NCBI RefSeq assembly: GCF_025562755.1
Contig: NZ_CP103300.1
Span: 5,147,001-5,211,000, forward strand
Length of the DNA stretch: 64,000 nucleotides
From: Endozoicomonas euniceicola
GTDB lineage: Bacteria > Pseudomonadota > Gammaproteobacteria > Pseudomonadales > Endozoicomonadaceae
Reading direction: 5' to 3'
In this document: positions 23,640-31,564 of the stretch, piece by piece
Layout: the number at the start of each line of letters is the position of its first letter
How positions within the stretch are numbered: position 1 is the stretch's first letter
Program-made: the position numbers and the translations under genes
Notes under the pieces: generated by a model
Database searches by the model: none
What the model saw: only the letters and a program-made list of their open reading frames with translations
Told to the model about the DNA's origin: nothing

Positions 23640-23893
23640 TGTCTTGAAGTGTTAGGTAGAAATGCCACTGCCTGTATGGCAATTAAATCCAAATCGTACT
23701 ACAAGGCACAGCTATCACCTATAAGTGTTAGTATCATTATGCTGGTTTTTATTATTATTTACGCTACCCAAAACCCGATTCAGGGTGATATTATTCACGA
23801 ATTTTAAATTAGCGGCGATCTTTTCCTGCCGAAAAAACGCTCACTATCGCTTTCTGCTTAACAATTAATCAATTACATCCTCAAAGGCCATAA

Positions 23894-25603
23894 ATGGAAT
23901 TCTTTGATTCAACCACCAACATAACGTTTTTAATCCTTATTATCCTGACTCTATTACTGGCTATAGGATTCCGCAAACAGGGCAAGGCCAGTGAATTTGT
24001 CAGCTATGCGCCCACATTATTAACAACACTGGGTATCTTCGGTACTTTCCTCGGAATTGTGATGGGCTTAATGGAGTTTGACCAACACAATATAGAAGGC
24101 AGTATCCCGCTGCTTTTGGCAGGTTTGAAAACCGCTTTTTGTACCAGCCTTATGGGTATGTTCGCTTCTTTGCTATTGAAAACCCTCTCAACCACCTCCT
24201 GGTTAAAACCTAAACAAAAAGAAGAGATCATCACCGAAGCTTCGCCTGAAAAGATTCTTGCCACCATGCAGGCGCAGTTAAAAGCCACAGAAGAATTACA
24301 GAAGTCTCTGGTCGGCAATGAAGAGTCCACCCTTGTCGGACAGATGAAAATTCTGCGGGGCGACCTCAACGACATGATGAAGCAGTCCCGGCATCAGGCG
24401 GATGAACATTTCAACCTGCAAGAAAAACAGTTTGGCGAATTCTCAGACAAATTGTGGATCAGGCTTCAGGACTTTGCCGACACCCTCTCCAAATCCGCCA
24501 CTGAACAGGTGATCGAGGCATTGAAACAGGTGATTGTCGATTTCAACAATAACCTTACCGACCAGTTTGGCGAGAACTTCAAACAGTTGAACGATGCCGT
24601 CTATAAACTGGTGGAGTGGCAGGACAACTACAAAACGCAACTTGAGCAGATGAACCAGCAGTACGCCCAGGGCGTTCAGGCGATTACAGCAACGGAGTCG
24701 TCTGTTGCCCATATCAGCGACAAGACGCAGCTGATCCCACAGACCATGGAAAACCTCCATGAAGTAATGACCATCAACCAAAAGCAGCTGGATGAACTGG
24801 AACAGCATCTGGAAGCGTTCCAGTCTATGCGTGACCGTGCTGTTGAGGCCGTGCCGGAAATACGCCGTCAGGTGGAAGAAACGGTATCGGATATTTCCGC
24901 CGCAGTCACCACCGCCAACACCCACTATAAAGAGCTGCTGACCGAGTCTGACCGCTATATTCAAAACCATATCCAGACCTCGGAAGACCTGCTGGGCAAG
25001 TTCTCCAGTGAAACGGAGAAAGGTATTGAAACCGTCGGGCAAACCATTGATACCGCCGCCACAGAGTTCACCCACAACGCCGCACGCACCAACGAGAGCC
25101 TGCAAACTAGCTCGGACTATCTGCAAACCCAGACAGAAACCATCAAACAGCACCTTGAAGATGCCGTCAGCGACCTGAACAACACCGTCCGGGATATGGT
25201 TGAAAAACTGGTGGTGGATGCCCAATCCATGAACACAACCATGACGGAAGCCAATCAGAACCTGGCGGCGGATACCGTTGATGTGCGTAACGCCATGATG
25301 AACTCCACCGAGCAGCTGCAAAAACAGCTGGGAGAGATGATGGAGCAGGCGGCCACCCAGCAGGTGAATCAGTCCCGCAAGACCTTCGAAGCCATGGAGG
25401 AGCAGATTCGTCAGCAGGTCGGCATGACCGGTGAAGCCGTTGATAGTCAGCTGAAGATGATTGACCAGTCCATGCAGCAGGAAGTAAACCGGGTTATGAC
25501 CGAGATGGGGCAGGCGCTGGCCCAGGTCACTGGCCGATTCACTGACGATTACACCAGGCTGACCAAAGCCATGCAGAAAGTGGTGAGGCAGCAGGCGGCA
25601 TAA
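23894..25603 (+). CDS. zorA: ZorA-like MotA/TolQ/ExbB-family motor protein with long coiled-coil tail
   Basis: A 569-residue protein. Hydrophobic segments are at about 9-27, 38-62 (YAPTLLTTLGIFGTFLGIVM) and 73-98 (SIPLLLAGLKTAFCTSLMGM). They correspond to the MotA/ExbB proton-channel core, and T-x-x-G-I-x-G-T-F-x-G-I is the family motif. Residues 100-569 are a continuous heptad-rich coiled coil rich in Gln, Glu, Thr and Met. ZorA proteins have this plan: a pentameric motor in the inner membrane with a cytoplasmic tail thought to transmit phage sensing to effector proteins. The downstream gene overlaps it by 1 bp (TAATG) and encodes the OmpA/MotB partner. The exact Zorya type is inferred from the third gene. 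Confidence 0.8.
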   Translation: MEFFDSTTNITFLILIILTLLLAIGFRKQGKASEFVSYAPTLLTTLGIFGTFLGIVMGLMEFDQHNIEGSIPLLLAGLKTAFCTSLMGMFASLLLKTLSTTSWLKPKQKEEIITEASPEKILATMQAQLKATEELQKSLVGNEESTLVGQMKILRGDLNDMMKQSRHQADEHFNLQEKQFGEFSDKLWIRLQDFADTLSKSATEQVIEALKQVIVDFNNNLTDQFGENFKQLNDAVYKLVEWQDNYKTQLEQMNQQYAQGVQAITATESSVAHISDKTQLIPQTMENLHEVMTINQKQLDELEQHLEAFQSMRDRAVEAVPEIRRQVEETVSDISAAVTTANTHYKELLTESDRYIQNHIQTSEDLLGKFSSETEKGIETVGQTIDTAATEFTHNAARTNESLQTSSDYLQTQTETIKQHLEDAVSDLNNTVRDMVEKLVVDAQSMNTTMTEANQNLAADTVDVRNAMMNSTEQLQKQLGEMMEQAATQQVNQSRKTFEAMEEQIRQQVGMTGEAVDSQLKMIDQSMQQEVNRVMTEMGQALAQVTGRFTDDYTRLTKAMQKVVRQQAA

Positions 25604-26307
25604 TGGAACAGATTTTCGGACAAAGGAAAGAGGCCAGTGAGAACGGTGAGCACTGGCTGACCATCTCTGATCTGATGGCGGGCCTGATGATGGTGTTCCT
25701 GTTTATCGCCATTGTCTTTATGCTCCACACCCAGAAAGAAAATGAAAAAATTAAAAGTGTCGCTGTCGCCTATCAGGAAAATCAGGTGGCGATCTATGAT
25801 GCCCTGATGGATGAATTCCGGGATGACCTGCCCGAATGGGGTGCCGAGATTCATCAGGAAACTCTGGCTTTTAACTTCGAGTCCCCTGAAGTGCTGTTTG
25901 ATAATGGCAAGATAACCCTGAAGCCGGGTTTCAAGACGATACTGAACGATTTTTTCCCAAGGTATCTGGCGGTGCTGAAGCCCTACAGAAGCTCACTGGA
26001 TGAGGTCAGGATTGAAGGTCACACCAGCAGCAACTGGAATGCCAACAGCACAGAGAAAGAAGCTTACTTCAGGAATATGTCCCTTTCCCAGGGGCGAACC
26101 CGGTCGGTGCTTTATTATCTCTACGGTCTGGTGCCTGATGAAACTAGCTGGATCAAGCGGAATATTGCGGCTGTCGGGTTCTCTTCTTCCCGAATCGTGC
26201 TGAACGACAACGGACAGGAAGACGCTGAACGTTCAAGACGTGTTTCTTTCCGGGCCATCACCAATGCGGACATTCAGATCAAACGCATTCTGGAGGCTGA
26301 GTCTTGA
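25603..26307 (+). CDS. zorB: ZorB-like OmpA/MotB-family stator protein
   Basis: A 234-residue protein with one N-terminal membrane helix carrying the ion-channel Asp (Asp23 in LTISDLMAGLMMVFLFIAIV). A periplasmic OmpA-like peptidoglycan-binding domain follows (VRIEGHTSSNW, FRNMSLSQGRTRSVLYYLYG, AAVGFSSSRIV, DAERSRRVSFRA). This is the MotB/ZorB layout. The start codon overlaps the zorA stop, and the end overlaps the next gene by 4 bp (ATCTTGA region), so all three genes form one tightly coupled operon. Confidence 0.85.
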   Translation: MEQIFGQRKEASENGEHWLTISDLMAGLMMVFLFIAIVFMLHTQKENEKIKSVAVAYQENQVAIYDALMDEFRDDLPEWGAEIHQETLAFNFESPEVLFDNGKITLKPGFKTILNDFFPRYLAVLKPYRSSLDEVRIEGHTSSNWNANSTEKEAYFRNMSLSQGRTRSVLYYLYGLVPDETSWIKRNIAAVGFSSSRIVLNDNGQEDAERSRRVSFRAITNADIQIKRILEAES

Positions 26308-27446
26308 AACTGACCGTTGATTTCAGCGCACTTTTCCGTGCGGTCGCGCCTCTGAATTACGCTGTTGATGATTTTGAAATCGCCAGCCAGACTACCGAGC
26401 TGGATTCAGTCGCGAAAGATCTGGCGATTGGCCAAGTGTTGGGTGGAGATATTCAGCTTGAGGACATTGACGGCTCACAGGGGATTCTTAATTACGACGG
26501 GCATCAGGTGATGCTCTATATTCCTGATCAGTATCAGAAAATTGTCGAGGTTCTCCATAACGGTCAGCAAGGCAGGAAGGTTCATGTTGCCGAGTGTTCA
26601 ACCCTTGAGAGCATGAGGAACTCAGGGCGTTTTAGCCGCTATGATGTGATCAGCAGAATGGATGGCCTGTTTCCGGTCTTCGGTATAGACCCCACCACCA
26701 ACAGGGAAACCAGTGGTGAGGCCCGGCTGAATGTCTGCAAGAACTGTCTGAAAATCCTGAACTACCGTGGCTTTGAAGTTATTCCATGGGTAGAGAAGAA
26801 TGCCATCGTGAGCCAGTTTGATTTCGAGGCTTTTTTTGAAACCTACAGCTCCTTCTTCAAGTCACTGCCTGAAGCCAGCGAGACTCAGACAAAAGCGGCG
26901 GATTACACGCCGGACTGGTCAGCCATTTCCAGCCGCTACCGTCGTGAGCTGGATTATCACTGTGAGCATTGTGGTGTCTACCTGAAGGACTATACCCGTT
27001 TGCTTCATGTGCACCATATTAACGGCAATAAAACCGACAACCGTCGTGAAAACCTCCGTGGGCTTTGTGCCGACTGTCACAAAAAGCAGCCTCACCACGG
27101 CCACCTTCATGTCAGCCGGGACGATGCCCTGACCATCAATACTTTACGACGAGAGCAGCATAAATTCGATGTGTTTGATTATGACCGGCTGCAGGCGTTT
27201 TCCGACACGGCGCTGGAAGGGTTGAACCGAAAATGCCGTCATTACAATCTGCCAACCCCTGACCTCGGCGTAATGGTGAAGTGCAGTCAAAAGCTGGTGT
27301 CTATTGACCTGGCCTGGCCCAGAAGAAAAGTGGCTGTGCTGATTAACCCTGAAGACCAGCCCCTTCTGCAAGCCACTGGCTGGACGGTATTTACCCTGGG
27401 GGCGGCTATGAAGCAGTTTGAGCTTTTTCAGAATAAGGTTCGGTGA
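26304..27446 (+). CDS. HNH endonuclease, Zorya type II-like effector candidate
   Basis: A 380-residue protein. Residues about 94-160 contain VAECSTLESMRNSGRFSRYD and CKNCLKILNYRGF, a Cys-containing domain. Residues 211-268 are an HNH nuclease: YHCEHCGVYL, LLHVHHINGNKTDNRRENLR and GLCADCHK (zinc Cys220, 223, 255, 258; catalytic His237-His238, Asn240). The C-terminus (SIDLAWPRRKVAVLI, then LLQATGWTVFTL) resembles a PD-(D/E)XK-like strand pattern seen at the ends of some defence proteins. In type II Zorya the third protein, ZorE, is an HNH nuclease, so this is probably the DNA-degrading effector. The start is GAGTCTTGAAACTG, a TTG overlapping the zorB end. Homology to ZorE itself is inferred from domain and position. 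Confidence 0.75.
   Translation: MKLTVDFSALFRAVAPLNYAVDDFEIASQTTELDSVAKDLAIGQVLGGDIQLEDIDGSQGILNYDGHQVMLYIPDQYQKIVEVLHNGQQGRKVHVAECSTLESMRNSGRFSRYDVISRMDGLFPVFGIDPTTNRETSGEARLNVCKNCLKILNYRGFEVIPWVEKNAIVSQFDFEAFFETYSSFFKSLPEASETQTKAADYTPDWSAISSRYRRELDYHCEHCGVYLKDYTRLLHVHHINGNKTDNRRENLRGLCADCHKKQPHHGHLHVSRDDALTINTLRREQHKFDVFDYDRLQAFSDTALEGLNRKCRHYNLPTPDLGVMVKCSQKLVSIDLAWPRRKVAVLINPEDQPLLQATGWTVFTLGAAMKQFELFQNKVR
27399..27446 (+). repeat. 48-bp direct repeat, copy 1 (end of the HNH gene)
   Basis: The last 48 bp of the HNH gene (GGGGCGGCTATGAAGCAGTT ... AAGGTTCGGTGA) recur with one mismatch at 30829-30876, bracketing the IS607 element, one gene and a palindromic repeat. Confidence 0.9.
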
Positions 27447-27531
27447 CGAGCGTTTTGTGTAGGGGGGGCTGAAGGTTAGAATGTAACACTCTTGATTAAA
27501 ACCGCAACGAACGCAACATTCGTTGTTATGA

Positions 27532-28782
27532 TTAAGGCTCAAGCTGCCTTGTTAGATTTTTAAGAAGGACGTTTCTCGCACCGTTGATGTCTCTGTCAAC
27601 GGTGAAACCATTGCCTTTTATAACTTTTGATGAACCAAGCCGATCATCAATACTGCCATCCCATGAGCGGGTCTTTGACGTGTACGCTTCATTGCAATCC
27701 ACAACGTGCTTTCCGTACTTTCTGGCGTACCACTTCAAACGCACCTTAAACCCGTAATGATTGAGATCTAGCATCTGGCGGCAGGTATTCCGGCGTATGG
27801 TACGCACCTTTTTGTCTTTTCGTGTGACCATACCCCTCGTCTCGAAAGACGGCAGAAAGATAACGTCATAATTGGATACAAGCTCGAACGCCAGTCGGTT
27901 ATGCAAGTCCAGAATAATGTCATCTTTCTTGCACTTGAGGCGGTTAATCTCTTTGTCAAAGTTGACAATACGATCCTGCGCCCACTGAGGCATGTCAGGA
28001 AACTTAATGCCTTTTTGGGTGTTCAGAATCTTTTGTTTTTGCCCAATGAGATTGTCAACTCGTTTCATAAGCGGGAACAACTTTTTTTTGGCAAAGTCAT
28101 TTCCTGCAATTAAAGCCTCTTTATCGCTGAAACAGGTAGCAAAAGTTCGCACTCCGGGGTCTATCCCAACACACTTCACTGCGCCTTGGATATCGGCATT
28201 GAGTTCTATGTGCTGTTGAACCTGAATGAACCAGCGCCCTTTGTCACAGGTAATAACGCATGATTTACCAATGGCTTCGGCAGGCACTTCTTCCGTTAGA
28301 TGGATTCTGCCCAACGCATTAACGCAAGGGTTCAATCCCTTTGGCAGTCTATCAATAGAGAATGAGTGCCTGCTTCCTTTACGGCTCTTAAAACTTATTT
28401 CTGAGAAACCTCCACTTGCCCCTTTGAGTTTTTTGTTTTTACTGCAAACAGACTTGAATGTTGTCGCTGCCGCTAGTGTTCCATTATCTGAAATAATAGA
28501 GTTATAAGCCCGTCCATTGTCTTTTTGCTCCTTCTCCACCTGAGCCTTTATCGACGGGCGCATATTAATAAATTTACCATTTTCGTCCTTGTATTTGTCA
28601 TTGCGGAACCGCTCTACAGCCAGGTTGTAAGAACGCCTGTAAAGAGCAAGTGCATCCCTGTAGGCCGGTTCATTCTCCGGGTAAATTCTGATCCTTTTTG
28701 ATGCTACGATCTTTGCGCCTTTTAGCGGAACGCTGTCCGTAGTGGTTGTTGCAGAACGAGGTAATGAAACCGATAAGCTCAT
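27532..28782 (-). CDS. tnpB: IS607-type TnpB nuclease lacking zinc-ribbon cysteines
   Basis: The start at 28782 (MSLSVSLPRSATTTTDSVPL) is preferred. It overlaps tnpA by 113 bp and leads into ASKRIRIYPENEPAYRDALA, the usual TnpB beginning, for 416 residues. RuvC residues are visible: Asp in CVGIDPGVRTFAT, Glu in VIFLPSFETRGM and Asp in TVDRDINGARNVLL. Between the last two motifs, where most TnpB have CxxC...CxxC, the sequence is CNEAYTSKTRSWDGSIDDRL, then GSSKVIKGNGFTVDRD, without the paired Cys. Loss of the zinc ribbon also occurs in some IS607 and Fanzor relatives. TnpB proteins are omega-RNA-guided nucleases. Confidence 0.88.
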   Translation of the reverse strand: MSLSVSLPRSATTTTDSVPLKGAKIVASKRIRIYPENEPAYRDALALYRRSYNLAVERFRNDKYKDENGKFINMRPSIKAQVEKEQKDNGRAYNSIISDNGTLAAATTFKSVCSKNKKLKGASGGFSEISFKSRKGSRHSFSIDRLPKGLNPCVNALGRIHLTEEVPAEAIGKSCVITCDKGRWFIQVQQHIELNADIQGAVKCVGIDPGVRTFATCFSDKEALIAGNDFAKKKLFPLMKRVDNLIGQKQKILNTQKGIKFPDMPQWAQDRIVNFDKEINRLKCKKDDIILDLHNRLAFELVSNYDVIFLPSFETRGMVTRKDKKVRTIRRNTCRQMLDLNHYGFKVRLKWYARKYGKHVVDCNEAYTSKTRSWDGSIDDRLGSSKVIKGNGFTVDRDINGARNVLLKNLTRQLEP

Positions 28783-29236
28783 GGGTATCAAAGGCTTCAC
28801 CGGAACCATTCGAGTCATCCAAAACTTCGATTTGTCCTCCTGATAATTCAACGAGCCACTTGATAAGTTCGAATCCTGATCGTGCGAGCCTGCCTTTTGT
28901 GGTAACCACAATGTGGGTTGGATGGTCGCACATCGCTGATTCCAGAATGGTTTGCAGTCCTTTTCGTTTAAAGTTGAAAGCACTGGCAATGTCACTGATA
29001 AATTCTGCGTCAGGATGCCTTTCGAGCAAGCGTCGCCTTTGCGTAGCAATGGAAGATTTTTGCTTCCCTGAGCTAACCCTTGCATAGCATATCTTCCTCT
29101 GCTGGTTGATGAATATGCGGTAGTGACCCCCGCTCGTTTGCATTATTTTCTCGTAATGACCGCTTTCGATCTTTCGCCTTATTGTCTGGGTTGTTACGCC
29201 CTCAATCTTGGCAAGTTTGGTTGTGGATACCCACAA
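28670..29236 (-). CDS. tnpA: IS607-family serine recombinase TnpA
   Basis: A 188-residue protein. The N-terminal MerR-like helix-turn-helix (MWVSTTKLAKIEGVTTQTIR) is followed by the serine recombinase catalytic domain CYARVSSGKQKSSIATQRRR (catalytic Ser in RVSSGKQ), VVTTKGRLARSGFELIKWL and a C-terminal EAFDTHELIGFITSFCNNHY. The HTH precedes the catalytic domain, which is diagnostic of IS607. The gene appears complete, so the element may be functional. Confidence 0.92.
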   Translation of the reverse strand: MWVSTTKLAKIEGVTTQTIRRKIESGHYEKIMQTSGGHYRIFINQQRKICYARVSSGKQKSSIATQRRRLLERHPDAEFISDIASAFNFKRKGLQTILESAMCDHPTHIVVTTKGRLARSGFELIKWLVELSGGQIEVLDDSNGSGEAFDTHELIGFITSFCNNHYGQRSAKRRKDRSIKKDQNLPGE

Positions 29237-29466
29237 AATAAACGCCTCTGGCTATCTATGTTGTTGTCAGTATAACAAGTTATGTTGCGATTGTTGCATT
29301 TTTATTTAACTGTTCGCTCCCGGCATAAAAGCAATCAGTAAGGCTAAAAATATAATGTTGTAACGACAGTTAACAACGAAGTTTTTATAGTGCTTTTAAA
29401 AGCATTCTGGTCTATTTTTTTAGGCGCTTCTGTTCGTATCTATTACTACCGTAGGCGCTTAAACAT

Positions 29467-30723
29467 ATGTTCCATAATAGCAAACATTCTTTATTACTCC
29501 TGTGTACGCTATTTGGAGTTTTGCTCAATAGTTTTCCTGCTGTTGCCGAGGAAGAAATCTACGAATATAAAATCAAAGGGAACGATGAGCCCGTACTTTT
29601 GACCGAAGAAAAAGGAGGAGAAGGGGATAGCAATGTTAGCACATACAGGTTTTCCTCTTTGGCCCACTATTATTTGCGTATGGAGTCACAGGAAGGCGTT
29701 AGTTATAACAACTGCAACTGTGATGATTGTTCTCACGAAGCCAGTTCTTCATCTCAATCCCGGGGGCATCGGATAAGTTGTTTTGCTCATGGCATTTTTA
29801 GCTATAGGTTCTCTGTTAATCGCATCTGTGCCACCGAGGCTAACGCTGAGCCCGAAAGGGATAATACTGAGGGCGGCAAGCTTATGGCTATGAATCTGAA
29901 TGACATTCTGCGCCCCCTGATAGAATGCATAAAAAGCCGCCGGAGCAGAGACATCGCAAAATACCTTTTTAAAGATAGCAGGCAAAGAACAATGGAGCGA
30001 CTGAGGGTGAGTACGAGTACCTGTATTCCCAATTGTAAAAGAGCGGTGTGCCAATCTTGTCAATCATCAACGCCAGCTTACTTTTCGAATAGAATGGCTG
30101 TTCTTATACCTCCTGCTGTGTTGATTAACTCTCCTGACAGTGAAACTCCAGATATATCGCCCCTCGCATATATTTCAAACCCTGTTATTACTTCTAATAG
30201 TCAAGAATACCTGGAGGAAATTTCATTTGAATTACTTTTTTTAAGAATGGATGACGCCCAGTCCAGTCGGGAAGTCGAAGATGGTATCATGGGAAATTAC
30301 CGTATCAATCTTTTAAATGGCCAGTTCAGGCTCACAATACCAAGGGAAAACGCCAGCGATTTTGAAGTGACAGGCAATATTTTTCCTGAAACAGTGCCAA
30401 GATCGATGTTCACAAGGCGCCGTTTGGGGGGGGGGCGCAGGCGTACGGATTGGATGTTCATTCCGTCAATGGATCTGGATCCCCCAGAAGGCCTGAAAAT
30501 TGGGGGATATCATTCTCATATTATGCGTCGGGGAGAGAGTATGACAGAGGAGGAGCGCCGCCAATTTCGAGTCCTTCCGAAAGATGATGCGCCTGAAGTG
30601 CCGATTGAGTCTGCAACATTACCTGGTCCTGACGAGGGGTCGAATTCCGGAATAATGGTATATGGGGCAACAATTATACTATTGTATTTGATACTTACAC
30701 TCTCGGAATGGGCTGATAAATAG
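29467..30723 (+). CDS. Exported, membrane-anchored protein of unknown function
   Basis: A 418-residue protein. It has a signal peptide (HSLLLLCTLFGVLLNSFPAVA) and a C-terminal membrane helix (MVYGATIILLYLILTLSEWA), so it is probably an anchored periplasmic protein. The N-terminal half has a Cys cluster (NNCNCDDCSHEA, RISCFAHG, CIPNCKRAVCQSCQ) suggesting disulfides or metal binding. A second region contains IGGYHSHIMRRGESMTEEER. I do not recognise the family. It lies between the IS607 element and a palindromic repeat, inside the segment bounded by the 48-bp direct repeats, and may be cargo of that unit. Confidence 0.5.
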   Translation: MFHNSKHSLLLLCTLFGVLLNSFPAVAEEEIYEYKIKGNDEPVLLTEEKGGEGDSNVSTYRFSSLAHYYLRMESQEGVSYNNCNCDDCSHEASSSSQSRGHRISCFAHGIFSYRFSVNRICATEANAEPERDNTEGGKLMAMNLNDILRPLIECIKSRRSRDIAKYLFKDSRQRTMERLRVSTSTCIPNCKRAVCQSCQSSTPAYFSNRMAVLIPPAVLINSPDSETPDISPLAYISNPVITSNSQEYLEEISFELLFLRMDDAQSSREVEDGIMGNYRINLLNGQFRLTIPRENASDFEVTGNIFPETVPRSMFTRRRLGGGRRRTDWMFIPSMDLDPPEGLKIGGYHSHIMRRGESMTEEERRQFRVLPKDDAPEVPIESATLPGPDEGSNSGIMVYGATIILLYLILTLSEWADK

Positions 30724-30768
30724 CTTAACGGTTCAGGGTTAGCAACAATCAATAATTTATCAATTAAA

Positions 30769-30816
30769 GTAGGGTCAGGTCTTGCAATTTTCACAATTAA
30801 AGACTTGACCCTACTG
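30769..30816. repeat. Palindromic repeat, copy 6 of 6, shortened centre
   Basis: AGTAGGGTCAGGTCTTGCAA ... TTAAAGACTTGACCCTACT. The arms are longer and better paired than in other copies (AGTAGGGTCA with TGACCCTACT), but the centre is shortened. The compensatory differences between arms suggest selection for the hairpin. Confidence 0.8.
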
Positions 30817-30828
30817 GCTTTTATTTTA

Positions 30829-30876
30829 GGGGCGGCTATGAAGCAGTTTGAGGTTTTTCAGAATAAGGTTCGGTGA
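30829..30876 (+). repeat. 48-bp direct repeat, copy 2 (detached HNH gene end)
   Basis: One mismatch from the HNH gene end at 27399-27446, here without the rest of the gene and immediately before the lspA promoter region. It is a scar of a duplication or integration event. Confidence 0.9.
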
Positions 30877-31013
30877 TGTTTGTTTAGATAAAGCTACATT
30901 TTTATACTAAAAGACGATGTTATTTTCGGTTAATAACCATTTCAGATAGAGAAAACTGGCAATACTATAAAAAAGCATATAGCACACACATGCGCTTGCA
31001 GGACAAACACTCT

Positions 31014-31529
31014 ATGAATGAAAAATCGATGGGAATGGTACACTGGCTATGGCTGAGCCTGATAGTGGTGGTGTTGGATCAACTATCTAAGTACAGTGTG
31101 GTGGACAATTTTTATCTGTATGAGCAGGTGACCGTTATTCCCTCCTTCTTCTCTCTGACTCTGGCTTATAATACGGGGGCTGCTTTCAGCTTTCTCAGTG
31201 ACGAGGGGGGCTGGCAGCGCTGGTTTCTGTCCAGTGTTGCAATGGTCGTCAGTCTTTTCCTGGTCAGTTGGCTGCGCCGAATGGAAAAAGGGGAGGGCTG
31301 GCAGGCCTGCTCCATGGCGCTGATTCTGGGAGGGGCCCTCGGAAATTTATACGACCGTATTGCTCATGGTCACGTCGTCGACTTTCTTCTGGTGTACTAT
31401 AAGGACTGGTATTTTCCATCGTTCAATGTGGCAGATGTTGCTATCACCATTGGTGCGGCTATGTTGATTCTGGATATGTTCCGGGATGGTTCTCGTCTGG
31501 AACGGAAAAAATCTGAAAGTCATCAGTAA
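31014..31529 (+). CDS. lspA: Lipoprotein signal peptidase (signal peptidase II)
   Basis: Removes signal peptides from diacylglyceryl-modified prolipoproteins in the inner membrane. Four membrane segments are visible. The conserved features are D-Q-L-S-K-Y, YNTGAAFSFLSDEGGWQRW, the catalytic Asp in GGALGNLYDRIAHGHVVDFL and the second in FNVADVAITIGA. The ATG at 31014 is chosen over the one at 30990 because GCAGGA precedes it at proper spacing. It is normally directly downstream of ileS; here 24 kb of accessory DNA intervenes, so it must use its own promoter in 30877-31013. fkpB and ispH follow closely. Confidence 0.96.
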   Translation: MNEKSMGMVHWLWLSLIVVVLDQLSKYSVVDNFYLYEQVTVIPSFFSLTLAYNTGAAFSFLSDEGGWQRWFLSSVAMVVSLFLVSWLRRMEKGEGWQACSMALILGGALGNLYDRIAHGHVVDFLLVYYKDWYFPSFNVADVAITIGAAMLILDMFRDGSRLERKKSESHQ

Positions 31530-31564
31530 ACAGTCATGAATATCAAGCGGGTATCATAATAACA

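Larger units (their letters stand above)
27490..29310 (-). mobile_element. IS607-family element (serine recombinase plus TnpB)
   Basis: Imperfect inverted repeats of about 40 bp mark the ends: TATAACAAGTTATGTTGCGA... near 29271-29310 and its near-complement at 27490-27530 (core TGTTGCG-T-GTTGC). Inside are an IS607-type tnpA and an overlapping tnpB. No target duplication is evident, as expected for this family. The repeats may be subterminal transposase-binding sites, so the true ends could lie a few bases further out. Confidence 0.75.

Noticed and set aside
24443..25321. Long minus-strand open frame opposite the zorA-like gene
   Set aside because: It overlaps a strongly supported coiled-coil coding sequence and has no motif of its own.
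25603..26307. OmpA/MotB protein considered as a flagellar or Tol-Pal component
   Set aside because: It is coupled to a long-tailed ZorA-like motor and an HNH nuclease, with no flagellar or tol genes nearby.
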